Source: Betaproteobacteria bacterium (GTDB lineage Bacteria > Pseudomonadota > Gammaproteobacteria > Burkholderiales > Rhodocyclaceae). Taken from it: a stretch of DNA of 64,000 nt. Shown piece by piece: positions 44,634-52,424 of the stretch. Below the pieces are notes generated by a model. The model ran no database searches and was not told the origin of the DNA. It was given only the letters and a program-made list of their open reading frames with translations. Both the position numbers and the translations under genes were made by a program. The DNA is taken from NCBI GenBank assembly GCA_016709965.1, contig JADJLT010000006.1, forward strand, positions 310,001 to 374,000, in the 5' to 3' direction. Every line of letters starts with the position of its first letter. Within the stretch, counting starts at the first letter, position 1.

Positions 44634-44681
44634 GTGCTGCGGTCAACCGGAAAAAAGCGCCCAATTCGAAATATTTGGCCC
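44634..44681 (+). repeat. Dispersed short repeat, copy B
   Basis: GTGCTGCGGTCAACCGGAAA followed by AAAGCGCCCAATTCGAAATATTTGG. It lies in the 117-base gap after the DUF4062 gene. It shares the GCTGCGGTYAACCGGAAAAAA core with copy A at 16249. Confidence 0.5.
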
Positions 44682-44935
44682 AGGATTTTTGACCATCCCC
44701 GGCTTGCATAGCGCTACATCTGGCAATCAATCCTCAAACCGTGGTGCCCGTTTTTCTTGTTGCGCGGTGATGGCTTCAGCGAGATCGGCAGAAAGTAATG
44801 TCGCCGCATTCCGGTCGGCGACGTGCATGAGACCGTCGGCGACCGAGTGGTCGCGGCTGTAGTTCATGGTTTCTTTGATGCCGCGAACGGCCAGCGGTGA
44901 CTTGGCGGCGATGGTTTGGGCGATTTTCCGGACTT

Positions 44936-44976
44936 CCACGGTCAACCCGGAAAAAGCGCCAAATTTGAAATTTATC
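44936..44976 (+). repeat. Dispersed short repeat, copy C, inside the crotonase fragment
   Basis: CCACGGTCAACCCGGAAAAA followed by GCGCCAAATTTGAAATTTATC. A 21-base segment of this copy (44933-44953) recurs exactly, inverted, at 48924-48944 in the glycerate kinase gene. Origin unknown. Confidence 0.5.
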
Positions 44977-45021
44977 AAGCCGAGTTTTTCGGCTTCGTCA
45001 GCGCCGACATTACGGCCGGTG

Positions 45022-45024
45022 TAG
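45022..45024 (+). repeat. Target site duplication (left)
   Basis: TAG, repeated at 46379-46381 on the other side of the element. Collapsing the pair restores the crotonase reading frame. Confidence 0.85.
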
Positions 45025-45113
45025 AGAGCTGGCCCCAGAAATTTGGACAGTAAGATAAGTGATAGCCTTGCTTCACCCACGGCCGCGTAGCGGCTTGACT
45101 GAGGAGCAAGAGC

Positions 45114-45416
45114 ATGACGAGAAGGAAACGGCGGAATCACTCGCCGGAGTTCAAGGCGAAGGTGGCGATTGCCGCCTTGCGAGGGGACAAGACGCTGGCC
45201 GAGTTGGCCCAGCAGTTTGATGTCCATCCCAACCAGATCACCGACTGGAAAACGCAGTTGCTGGAGCGCTCATCGCAAGTCTTCGGTGACAGCGGGGCCA
45301 AGGCCGACTCACCCGACACCACAGCGATGCGGCTAAAGATCGCAGATCTGGCACTGGAAAATGATTTTTTAGAAAAAGCGCTCACCAAAGCGGGCATGCT
45401 GAGCGCAAGACGATGA
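45114..45416 (+). CDS. IS3-family transposase OrfA
   Basis: A 100-residue DNA-binding subunit: RRKRRNHSPEFKAKVAIAAL leads into a helix-turn-helix (TLAELAQQFDVHPNQITDWK), followed by a leucine-zipper-like helix (MRLKIADLALENDFLEKAL). It recognises the IS ends. It overlaps orfB by 4 bases (ATGA) and contains a candidate -1 frameshift site at 45365-45371. Confidence 0.95.
   Translation: MTRRKRRNHSPEFKAKVAIAALRGDKTLAELAQQFDVHPNQITDWKTQLLERSSQVFGDSGAKADSPDTTAMRLKIADLALENDFLEKALTKAGMLSARR
45365..45371 (+). promoter_or_regulatory. Candidate -1 ribosomal frameshift heptamer T-TTT-TTA
   Basis: The heptamer is in the correct phase of orfA (codons GAT TTT TTA) and the -1 frame is open from here into orfB. 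Slippage would yield a fused OrfAB transposase of about 376 residues, the normal active form in IS3 elements. Many IS3 members use A6G instead. Confidence 0.6.
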
Positions 45417-46243
45417 TCGACCGCAGCCATGATCTTCCGGTTGTCCGGCAATGCCGGGTTCTCGGCATTGCTCGCTCGACGGCGTATTACACGCCCGAAC
45501 CGGTCTCGCCAGAAGATCTGGCGCTGATGCGCTGGATCGATGAGCTGCACCTGGAGTTCCCCTTTGCCGGCAGCCGGATGCTACGGGATCTGCTGCGCCA
45601 TGACGGGCATGCCATCGGTCGAAAACGGGTGCAGACGCTGATGAATAAAATGGGCGTCGAGGCAATTTACCGCAAGCCCAACACCAGTCAGCGACATGCC
45701 AAGCATCCGATTTACCCGTATCTGCTCAGGAATCGTGTGATCGATCGGGCCAACCAGGTCTGGGCCACCGACATCACCTACATTCCGATGCGCCGGGGCT
45801 TCATTTATCTGTGTGCCGTCATCGACTGGTATAGCCGTCGGGTGCTGGCCTGGCGGCTCTCCAACACGCTGACCACGGATTTCTGTGTTGAGGCGGTTGA
45901 GGAGGCGATCACTCGCTATGGCCGACCGGAGATCTTCAACACGGATCAGGGCAGTCAGTTCACCAGCGCCGAATTCACCGGCCTGCTCAAAGCTAACAGT
46001 ATCCAGATCAGCATGGATGGCAAAGGCTGCTGGCGCGATAACGTCTTTGTCGAGCGGCTGTGGCGAAGTATCAAATACGAGGAGGTGTATCTCAAAGCCT
46101 ACGACTGCGTTTCGGCGGCAAAAGCAGGTCTGGGTAACTACATCCAGTTCTACAACACCCGGCGGCCGCATCAGTCATTTGGTGGCAAGACGCCGGATAT
46201 GATTTACTTCGCTGGCCTGCCGACAAAAGGCTTGGCTGCATGA
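45413..46243 (+). CDS. IS3-family transposase OrfB (DDE integrase domain)
   Basis: A 276-residue catalytic subunit: HTH_21-type N-terminal domain, then the rve integrase core. The catalytic triad is visible in WATDITYIPM, FNTDQGSQF and NVFVERLWRSIKYEEVYL, with the usual DDE(35) spacing, and the C-terminal YNTRRPHQSFGGKTPD. No internal stop or frameshift. It overlaps orfA by 4 bases. Confidence 0.96.
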   Translation: MIDRSHDLPVVRQCRVLGIARSTAYYTPEPVSPEDLALMRWIDELHLEFPFAGSRMLRDLLRHDGHAIGRKRVQTLMNKMGVEAIYRKPNTSQRHAKHPIYPYLLRNRVIDRANQVWATDITYIPMRRGFIYLCAVIDWYSRRVLAWRLSNTLTTDFCVEAVEEAITRYGRPEIFNTDQGSQFTSAEFTGLLKANSIQISMDGKGCWRDNVFVERLWRSIKYEEVYLKAYDCVSAAKAGLGNYIQFYNTRRPHQSFGGKTPDMIYFAGLPTKGLAA

Positions 46244-46377
46244 CCCCCGCGTTACCCACCGCGTCGTCAGCCTACGGTCTAAACGGACCTTCGGCAGACG
46301 CCACCGTGGATAACGCTACCAGCGCAGGGCTACACTTATCTCCGTGGCAATCCTGTCCAAACAAACGGGGCCAGCTC

Positions 46378-46905
46378 TTAGGCCAGTTCACGCGTCATAC
46401 CTTCGCCGATCAGGTGGGGCAGGCGTTGCAGCGTGCCGATATCGGCGACCATGGCGAGATCGATTTCCCTGATCGCAAATACAGCATCCGGTGTCGCGTA
46501 GCGCATGTCGCAGCAGGCGACGAGGCCCAGTCCGCCGCCAACGCAGGCGCCCTGAATGGCGGCCAGAACGGGCTTGCGGCAGCGTTCGATGCTGCTCAGG
46601 CAGTCTTGCAAATCAAGGATGATCCGGCGCAGGGCCTCGCGGCTACGGGCGCCGTCGGCGTGGGCGATACGCTGCTGGATGCTGCCAAGCATGGCGAGGT
46701 CGATGCCGGCACAAAAGTTCTTGCCGGCACCGCTGAGGATGGTAACGCGGGCTTCCGGGGTGGCATCCACCCAGTCGAACGCCTGGCGGATTTCCTGCCA
46801 CATGGCATCGTTCATCGCGTTCGACTTGTCCGGCCGGTTGAGGCAGACCTCGGCGATGCCTTCGTTTAGGGTGATGCGGAGGGTCGAGAAAGCGGGCAGT
46901 TTCAT
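46378..46905 (-). pseudogene. Crotonase (enoyl-CoA hydratase family), N-terminal part cut off by IS
   Basis: 175 residues from the ATG at 46905. It contains the CoA-binding and oxyanion-hole regions of the crotonase fold: CLNRPDKSNAMND, FCAGIDLAML, and the glycine-rich AAIQGACVGGGLGL, then REIDLAMVADIGTLQRLPHLIGEG, reminiscent of dienoyl-CoA isomerases. The IS supplies an immediate stop (GCC-TAA) after ELA. The rest of the gene is at 44727-45024. It is the third gene of a minus-strand operon after the adenosyltransferase and DUF1330 genes. Confidence 0.92.
46379..46381 (+). repeat. Target site duplication (right)
   Basis: TAG, matching 45022-45024. See the IS entry. Confidence 0.85.
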
Positions 46906-46926
46906 GGCGAACCTGGCGCAGGTTGG

Positions 46927-47211
46927 TCAGTCGGTGAAGGAGAGCAATTCGAGATCGGCCGCCTGCTGGCGCAGTGGAATCAGGGCTTGGTAAGCAGCCG
47001 ACTGCTGCCAGCCATTGACCGAGGCCAGATCGGGAAAGCGGATGACGACGGTGTCGGTATGCGCATGCTGGCCGGCGATGACGCCGGCCAGTTGGCCGCG
47101 AAAGAGCAGTTCGGCCCCCCACGGCGCCAGCGTGGCCGGCACCTGGGCACGGTATTGCGCCCATTTGTCGGCATCCTTGACGGTGATGTGGCCGATGACG
47201 CACGCGCTCAT
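46927..47211 (-). CDS. DUF1330 domain protein
   Basis: A 94-residue protein with the DUF1330 pattern: IGHITVKDADKWAQYRAQVPATLAPWGAELLFRG, then VVIRFPDLASVNGWQQSAAYQAL. The family has a ferredoxin-like fold and no agreed function. It overlaps the upstream adenosyltransferase gene by 4 bases and precedes the disrupted crotonase by 21 bases. Confidence 0.9.
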   Translation of the reverse strand: MSACVIGHITVKDADKWAQYRAQVPATLAPWGAELLFRGQLAGVIAGQHAHTDTVVIRFPDLASVNGWQQSAAYQALIPLRQQAADLELLSFTD

Positions 47212-47786
47212 ACGGCGTTCTTGCCTTTTTGCCAGAGCACGTCGCCACGGCCGCCGGCGCGGTTGAGGGCACGGCCGAGGATGAAGAGCAGGTCGGAGAG
47301 GCGATTGATATAGCGGCGGGCAGCTTCGGACAGTGGCTCGGCAGCGTGCAGGCGAACCATCGAACGCTCGGCGCGGCGGCAGACGGTGCGGCTCAGGTGG
47401 GCGAGCGAGGCAGCGCGGGTGCCGCCGGGCAGGATGAATTCCTTGAGCATCGGCAGGTCGGCGTTGAAGGCCTCGGCCTGCGCTTCGAGGCGGGCGACTT
47501 GCGCGTCTTTCATGACGGCCATGCCGGGCAGGCAGAGTTCGCCGCCGAGATCGAATAAATCATTCTGGACATCGAGCAGCGCGGCGCGCATGGTGTCCGG
47601 CATTTCTTCGCAGAGCAGTACGCCGAGGCCGGAGTTCAACTCATCGACTTCGCCGATGGCGTCGATGCGCAGGCTGTCCTTGGTGGTGCGGCTGCCGTCG
47701 CCAAGGCCGGTGGTGCCGGCATCGCCGGTGCGAGTGACGATTTTGGACAGGCGGTTGCCCTTGCGTTCTTTTTCGGTGTCGTTCAT
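47208..47786 (-). CDS. Cob(I)alamin adenosyltransferase, PduO type
   Basis: A 192-residue ATP:cob(I)alamin adenosyltransferase. It has the N-terminal TRTGDAGTTGLGDGSR (ATP-binding) motif, the DELNSGLG region and the C-terminal RTVCRRAERSMV and YINRLSDLLFILGRALN signatures. It makes adenosylcobalamin for B12-dependent mutases. The link with a crotonase-family gene suggests acyl-CoA metabolism through a B12-dependent mutase (inference). Confidence 0.95.
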   Translation of the reverse strand: MNDTEKERKGNRLSKIVTRTGDAGTTGLGDGSRTTKDSLRIDAIGEVDELNSGLGVLLCEEMPDTMRAALLDVQNDLFDLGGELCLPGMAVMKDAQVARLEAQAEAFNADLPMLKEFILPGGTRAASLAHLSRTVCRRAERSMVRLHAAEPLSEAARRYINRLSDLLFILGRALNRAGGRGDVLWQKGKNAV

Positions 47787-47846
47787 GGCGTTCTCCTGAG
47801 TGAGTGCGGATTATACTTTTGGCTCACGCCACAGACTGTCATCGCC

Positions 47847-48620
47847 ATGCCAAAGTTTGCCGCCAACCTCAGTTTTTTATTTACCGATGCGCCGTTTGAG
47901 GAACGCTTCCAGCGGGCCGCTGCCGCAGGGTTTCAGGGCGTCGAATATCTGTTTCCCTACGACTGGCCGGCGCACGACGTCACCGAGTGGTTGAAGGCGG
48001 CCGATGTCGAACAGGTGCTGTTCAATCTGCCGCCGGGCGACTGGGCCGCCGGTGAGCGTGGGCTGGCCTGCCTGCCGCATCGTCAGGGCGAATTTGCGGA
48101 AGGCGTCGAGCAGGCGCTGAATTACGCCATGGTACTCGATTGCGCGCGTGTGCACTGCATGGCGGGGTTGTGCCCGTGGGGCGTTAGCCAGGACGAACTC
48201 GAAGCAACCTACATCGCCAATTTGCAATTTGCGGCCGATCGCTTTGCGACTGTCGGCGCAACCGTGATGATCGAACCGATCAACAGTCGCATCGACATGC
48301 CCGGCTACTGGCTGGACGGCGTGGACAAGGCCGTGCGACTGCTGGGCGCCATTGACCGCAGCAACGTGAAGCTGCAGCTCGACCTCTACCACGCGCAGAT
48401 TATCCAGGGGGATCTGGCGAGGACCATCGAAGCCAACATCGCTCGCATCGGCCACCTCCAGATTGCCGACAACCCCGGCCGCCATGAGCCGGGGACCGGC
48501 GAAATCAACTACCCGTTTTTGTTTGATCTCATCGACAGGCTCGGCTACGACGGCTGGGTCGGCTGCGAATACAAGCCGTTGACGACGACCGAAGCAGGTC
48601 TCGGTTGGCTGCCTAAATGA
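47847..48620 (+). CDS. hyi: Hydroxypyruvate isomerase
   Basis: A 257-residue TIM-barrel enzyme of the Hyi/xylose isomerase-like family. Signatures: FAANLSFLFTDAPFEERFQRAAAAGFQGVEYLFPYD at the N-terminus, MIEPINSRIDMPGYWL with the metal-binding glutamate, LQLDLYHAQIIQGD and QIADNPGRHEPGTGEINY. It interconverts hydroxypyruvate and tartronate semialdehyde. The ATG of the glycerate kinase gene overlaps its stop. Confidence 0.94.
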   Translation: MPKFAANLSFLFTDAPFEERFQRAAAAGFQGVEYLFPYDWPAHDVTEWLKAADVEQVLFNLPPGDWAAGERGLACLPHRQGEFAEGVEQALNYAMVLDCARVHCMAGLCPWGVSQDELEATYIANLQFAADRFATVGATVMIEPINSRIDMPGYWLDGVDKAVRLLGAIDRSNVKLQLDLYHAQIIQGDLARTIEANIARIGHLQIADNPGRHEPGTGEINYPFLFDLIDRLGYDGWVGCEYKPLTTTEAGLGWLPK

Positions 48621-49876
48621 TGAATCCACGTGACATTCTGCGCCGCCTGTTCGACGCAGCCATCGCAGCCGCCGACCCGGCCTTGTGCGTGCCGCCGCAT
48701 TTGCCGCCGGATGATGGTGGGCGGTTGATCGTCATTGGCGCCGGCAAGGCATCGGCGGCGATGGCGCGGGCGGTCGAGCAGCATTGGTCCGGGCCGCTGG
48801 AAGGTCTGGTCGTCACGCGCTACGGCCACGGTGTGCCGTGCGAACGGATCCAAATCGTCGAGGCATCGCACCCGGTGCCGGACGCTGCCGGCGAGGCCGC
48901 TGCACTTTCCATTTTTGAGCAAATTTCCGGGTTGACCGTGGAAGACCGTGTTCTGGCGCTGATTTCCGGTGGCGGCTCGGCTTTGCTGGCGGCGCCAGCA
49001 CCTGATGTGCCGCTGGCCGAAAAGCGGGGGCTGACCTCGGCCTTGCTGCGCTCGGGGGCGAGTATTGGCGAGATCAACTGCTTGCGCAAGCATCTGTCTG
49101 CGCTCAAGGGCGGCCGACTGGCCGCAGCCGCCTGGCCGGCCTCGGTGCTGACGCTGGCTATTTCCGATGTGCCCGGCGACGACCCGGCGGTCATCGCTTC
49201 CGGCCCAACCGTGGGCGACCCGACGACCTGTGCCGATGCACTGCGGGTGCTCGATTTTTACCATATCGCCATCCCGTCCGAGCTGCGCCAGCGACTGCGA
49301 TCCGGCGATCTGGAAACGCCCAAGCCGGGCGATCCCCGTCTTGCCCACAGTGAATTTCGCCAGATCGCCAGCCCGCGCCAGATGCTCGAAGCTGCCGCGG
49401 AGGAGGCGCAACGCCTCGGCATTACGCCGCTCATCCTGGGTGACGCGATCGAAGGCGAGGCGCGGGAAGTCGGCAAGGTCATGGCCGGCATCGCGCAATC
49501 CTGCGCTCGACACGGCTTTCCCGCCCAAAAGCCCTGCGTCCTGCTCTCTGGCGGTGAAACATCGGTGACGATGAAAGGCGATGGGCGCGGCGGACGCAAC
49601 ACCGAATTCCTGCTCAGCCTGGCGCTGGCGCTCGACGGTGCGCCCGGCATTCATGCGCTGGCCGCCGATACCGACGGCATCGATGGCAGCGAAGACAATG
49701 CCGGGGCTTTCGTCACACCCGATACACCGCCACGGGCAAGGGCGCTTGGACTGGATCTGCGCGCCAGGCTGGCCAATAACGATGCCTGGAGCTGTTTTTC
49801 CGAACTCGGTGATTTGCTCGTCACCGGCCCGACACTGACCAACGTGAACGACTTCCGCGCCATCCTCGTAGAATGA
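48617..49876 (+). CDS. Glycerate 2-kinase (MOFRL family)
   Basis: A 419-residue kinase of the GckA/TtuD type. Features: VIGAGKASAAMARAVE near residue 36, the glycine-rich LISGGGSALLAAP, the catalytic lysine region LRKHLSALKGGRLA, ISDVPGDDPAVIASGPT, and the C-terminal MOFRL signature (LLSGGETSVTMKGDGRGGRNTEFLL; ADTDGIDGSEDNAGA). It phosphorylates glycerate to 2-phosphoglycerate, closing the glyoxylate route. A 21-base stretch at 48924-48944 matches repeat copy C. Confidence 0.94.
   Translation: MMNPRDILRRLFDAAIAAADPALCVPPHLPPDDGGRLIVIGAGKASAAMARAVEQHWSGPLEGLVVTRYGHGVPCERIQIVEASHPVPDAAGEAAALSIFEQISGLTVEDRVLALISGGGSALLAAPAPDVPLAEKRGLTSALLRSGASIGEINCLRKHLSALKGGRLAAAAWPASVLTLAISDVPGDDPAVIASGPTVGDPTTCADALRVLDFYHIAIPSELRQRLRSGDLETPKPGDPRLAHSEFRQIASPRQMLEAAAEEAQRLGITPLILGDAIEGEAREVGKVMAGIAQSCARHGFPAQKPCVLLSGGETSVTMKGDGRGGRNTEFLLSLALALDGAPGIHALAADTDGIDGSEDNAGAFVTPDTPPRARALGLDLRARLANNDAWSCFSELGDLLVTGPTLTNVNDFRAILVE
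48924..48944 (-). repeat. 21-base match to dispersed repeat copy C
   Basis: The reverse complement reads CTTCCACGGTCAACCCGGAA followed by A, identical to 44933-44953. Here it encodes ISGLTVE of the glycerate kinase. An exact 21-base match is not expected by chance in 64 kb, but only this core is shared. Confidence 0.5.
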
Positions 49877-51363
49877 TCGCCATGAACGCTCCTGACCCCG
49901 TCTTCACAACCGATCTCGACATCCTGACCCGGCGCCTTCGGCTGTTTCTGCCGGCGCATTGTCTTCTGGTCGGTGAAGAGGATTTACGCCCCTACGAGTG
50001 CGATGGCCTGACCGCCTACCGCGAACTGCCGCTCGCCGTCTGTCTGCCGGAAACCGAGGTGCAGGTCATCGACATCCTGCGCACCTGCCACAGCCTCGGC
50101 GTGCCGGTGGTCGCCCGGGGGGCTGGCACGGGCTTGTCAGGTGGTGCGATGCCGCACGCTCAAGGCGTGGTTTTGTCGCTGGCTCGCTTCAACAAGATTC
50201 TGCGGGTTGATCGTGCGGCGCGGCTGGCCGTGGTGCAGCCCGGCGTGCGCAACCTGGCCGTCTCGGAAGCGGCGGCGCCCTTCGGTCTCTACTACGCGCC
50301 AGATCCCTCATCGCAGATTGCCTGCACGCTGGGCGGTAACGTGGCCGAAAACTCCGGTGGCGTGCATTGCCTGAAATACGGCCTGACCGTACACAACGTG
50401 CTGCGCATCCGCGTCGTCAGCATTGAGGGCGAGGTTTTTGAGATCGGTTCCGAGGCGCCGGATGCGCCGGGCTATGACTTGCTGGCGCTGATGATCGGCT
50501 CGGAAGGCATGCTCGGCGTTGTCACCGAAGTCACCGTCAAGCTGGTGCCCAAGCCGGAACTGGCGCAGGTGGTCATGGCCTCCTTCGCCGACGTCGCCAA
50601 GGCCGGCGACGCCGTGGCCGCGATCATCGCCGCCGGCATCATTCCGGCCGGGCTGGAGATGATGGACAGGGCTGCGACGGCAGCGGTCGAGCCCTTTGTC
50701 AAAGCCGGCTACGACATGAACGCCGAAGCCATTCTGCTCTGCGAGTCGGACGGCACGCCGGAAGAGGTCGCCGAGGAAATCGCCCGTGTCGCCGAGGTTT
50801 TGAACGCCGCTGGCGCCAGCGAGATCCGCGTCTCGCTATCCGAAGCCGAGCGCCTGCGCTTTTGGGCCGGGCGCAAGGCGGCATTTCCGGCGGTCGGCCG
50901 AATCACGCCGGACTACTACTGCATGGACGGCACTATTCCGCGCAAGCGGCTGGCCGAAATGCTGTCGGCGATCGCCGAGATGGAGCGCAAATACGGCCTG
51001 CGCTGCGCCAACGTCTTCCACGCCGGCGACGGCAACCTGCATCCGCTGATCATGTACGACGCCGCGCAGCCGGGCAATTGGGAACGCGCTGAAGCCTTCG
51101 GCGCCGAAATCCTCGAAATGTCAGTGGCCTTGGGCGGCTCAATCACCGGTGAGCACGGCGTCGGCATCGAGAAAATCAACCAGATGTGCGTCCAGTACGC
51201 GACGCCGGAAATTGAGGCTTTTCATCGCGTCAAGGCGGCGTTCGATGAAACGGGACTGCTCAACCCGGGCAAGGCCGTGCCCAGCCTGCACCGCTGCGCC
51301 GAATATGGGCGCATGCACGTTCATCATGGCGACGTTAAATTCCCTGAACTGGAGCGTTTCTGA
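49873..51363 (+). CDS. glcD: Glycolate oxidase subunit GlcD (FAD-linked)
   Basis: A 496-residue flavoprotein of the FAD-binding 4/FAD-oxidase C type. The FAD-binding segment is VVARGAGTGLSGGAMPH and APDPSSQIACTLGGNVAENSGG; the C-terminal domain shows NVFHAGDGNLHPLI and GEHGVGIEK. It carries the catalytic flavin of the glycolate dehydrogenase complex, oxidising glycolate to glyoxylate. It overlaps the kinase stop by 4 bases and abuts glcE. Confidence 0.95.
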   Translation: MIAMNAPDPVFTTDLDILTRRLRLFLPAHCLLVGEEDLRPYECDGLTAYRELPLAVCLPETEVQVIDILRTCHSLGVPVVARGAGTGLSGGAMPHAQGVVLSLARFNKILRVDRAARLAVVQPGVRNLAVSEAAAPFGLYYAPDPSSQIACTLGGNVAENSGGVHCLKYGLTVHNVLRIRVVSIEGEVFEIGSEAPDAPGYDLLALMIGSEGMLGVVTEVTVKLVPKPELAQVVMASFADVAKAGDAVAAIIAAGIIPAGLEMMDRAATAAVEPFVKAGYDMNAEAILLCESDGTPEEVAEEIARVAEVLNAAGASEIRVSLSEAERLRFWAGRKAAFPAVGRITPDYYCMDGTIPRKRLAEMLSAIAEMERKYGLRCANVFHAGDGNLHPLIMYDAAQPGNWERAEAFGAEILEMSVALGGSITGEHGVGIEKINQMCVQYATPEIEAFHRVKAAFDETGLLNPGKAVPSLHRCAEYGRMHVHHGDVKFPELERF

Positions 51364-52412
51364 TGCAGCTTGACGACATTGTTGCCGCCGTCAAGGCAGC
51401 ACACGATAATCGAACGCCGCTGCGTATCCGCGGTGCCGGCAGCAAGGATTTCTACGGCGGCATGCTGGCCGGGGAAATCCTCGATGTTTCCGGTTATCGC
51501 GGCATTGTTGCCTACGAACCGACTGAGCTCTACATCACCGCCCAATGCGGCACGTCGCTTGCAGAAATCGAGGCAGTGCTGGCGGAAAAAGGTCAGATGC
51601 TGGCTTTTGAACCGCCACATTTCGGTGGTGCTACGGTGGGCGGCGGCGTTGCCGCGGGTTTGTCCGGCCCACGCCGCCAGCAAGCGGGAGCGGTGCGTGA
51701 CTTCGTGCTGGGGGTGAAGCTGGTCGATGGCTCCGGTCAGGTGCTGAACTTTGGCGGCCAGGTTATGAAGAACGTGGCGGGCTACGACGTTTCGCGCCTG
51801 ATCGCCGGCAGCCTTGGTACGCTGGGGGTAATCGCCGAGATTACGCTCAAGGTGCTGCCCAGGCCGGTTGCCGAGCAGACGCTGGTTTTTGACTGCGATG
51901 CCAGAGAGGCGATACGCCGGCTTAACGAGTGGGGCGGCCAACCTATGCCGATTTCTGCTTCCTTCTGGTTCGAAGGACAACTGTGGTTGCGTCTTTCCGG
52001 AGCGCGGGCGGCAGTCGAGGCAGCAATTGGAAAACTGGGTGGAGATCCTATGGTCAACCCGGAAAGCCACTGGAATTCAATAAAAGAACAGACCCACGCC
52101 GCGTTCGATGGCAGCCTGCTGTGGCGACTTTCGGTGCCATCGACGGCGCCTTGTCCAGGCTTGGACGGCCTGCGTGCCATCGAGTGGGGCGGTGCCCAGC
52201 GCTGGTATGCCGGCGAGCAGGCCGCTGTGCGCGAGGCCTCGGCCCGAATCGGTGGCCATGCCGTGCTCTACCGCGCGCCGGAGTCATTGCGCTGCCTGGA
52301 AGGCGCGTTTGCGCCGTTGCAGCCGGCGTTGCTGGCGCTGCATCGTCGCCTGAAAGAGGCCTTCGACCCGAAGGGTATTCTCAACCCCGGCCGTCTGTAC
52401 GCGGAGTTTTAG
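51363..52412 (+). CDS. glcE: Glycolate oxidase subunit GlcE (FAD-binding)
   Basis: A 349-residue second flavin subunit: RIRGAGSKDFYGG near residue 21, PPHFGGATVGGGVAAGLSGPRR, and GGQVMKNVAGYDVSRLIAGSLGTLGVIAEITLKVLP. It lacks the C-terminal histidine-rich catalytic motif of GlcD, as usual for GlcE. Its start overlaps the glcD stop by one base, and glcF follows after 12 bases. Confidence 0.94.
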   Translation: MQLDDIVAAVKAAHDNRTPLRIRGAGSKDFYGGMLAGEILDVSGYRGIVAYEPTELYITAQCGTSLAEIEAVLAEKGQMLAFEPPHFGGATVGGGVAAGLSGPRRQQAGAVRDFVLGVKLVDGSGQVLNFGGQVMKNVAGYDVSRLIAGSLGTLGVIAEITLKVLPRPVAEQTLVFDCDAREAIRRLNEWGGQPMPISASFWFEGQLWLRLSGARAAVEAAIGKLGGDPMVNPESHWNSIKEQTHAAFDGSLLWRLSVPSTAPCPGLDGLRAIEWGGAQRWYAGEQAAVREASARIGGHAVLYRAPESLRCLEGAFAPLQPALLALHRRLKEAFDPKGILNPGRLYAEF

Positions 52413-52424
52413 GGAAATGCGCTG

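Larger units (their letters stand above)
44727..45024 (-). pseudogene. Crotonase (enoyl-CoA hydratase family), C-terminal part cut off by IS
   Basis: Reads leftwards from the IS boundary: YTGRNVGADEAEKLGLIN, then IAAKSPLAVRG and the stop after KRAPRFED, the usual crotonase C-terminus. It continues the N-terminal part at 46378-46905. If the element (45025-46378) and one copy of the TAG duplication are removed, the two parts join in frame as RELA-YTGRN and give 273 residues. The stretch from FKFGAF to SGLTVE, at 44936-44976, matches a short repeat found elsewhere and differs from what I expect of this family. Confidence 0.9.
45025..46378 (+). mobile_element. IS3-family insertion sequence, 1354 bp, apparently intact
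   Basis: The ends are 26-base imperfect inverted repeats (21 matches): both start AGAGCTGGCCCC and finish TTTGGACAG, at 45025-45050 and, inverted, 46353-46378. They flank orfA and orfB in the IS3 arrangement, with orfB in the -1 frame, and a 3-base TAG target duplication. The exact ends are deduced from restoration of the interrupted crotonase gene. Both reading frames and the DDE residues are complete, so it may still be mobile. Confidence 0.93.

Noticed and set aside
45030..46373. Alternative IS boundaries starting TGGCCCC and ending GGGGCCA
   Set aside because: These would fit the TG...CA rule, but leave no direct repeat and do not restore the crotonase frame, whereas 45025-46378 with TAG does both.
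46240..46869. Open frame on the plus strand next to the IS
   Set aside because: It runs antisense to the crotonase N-terminal part, which has clear family motifs; no similarity of its own.
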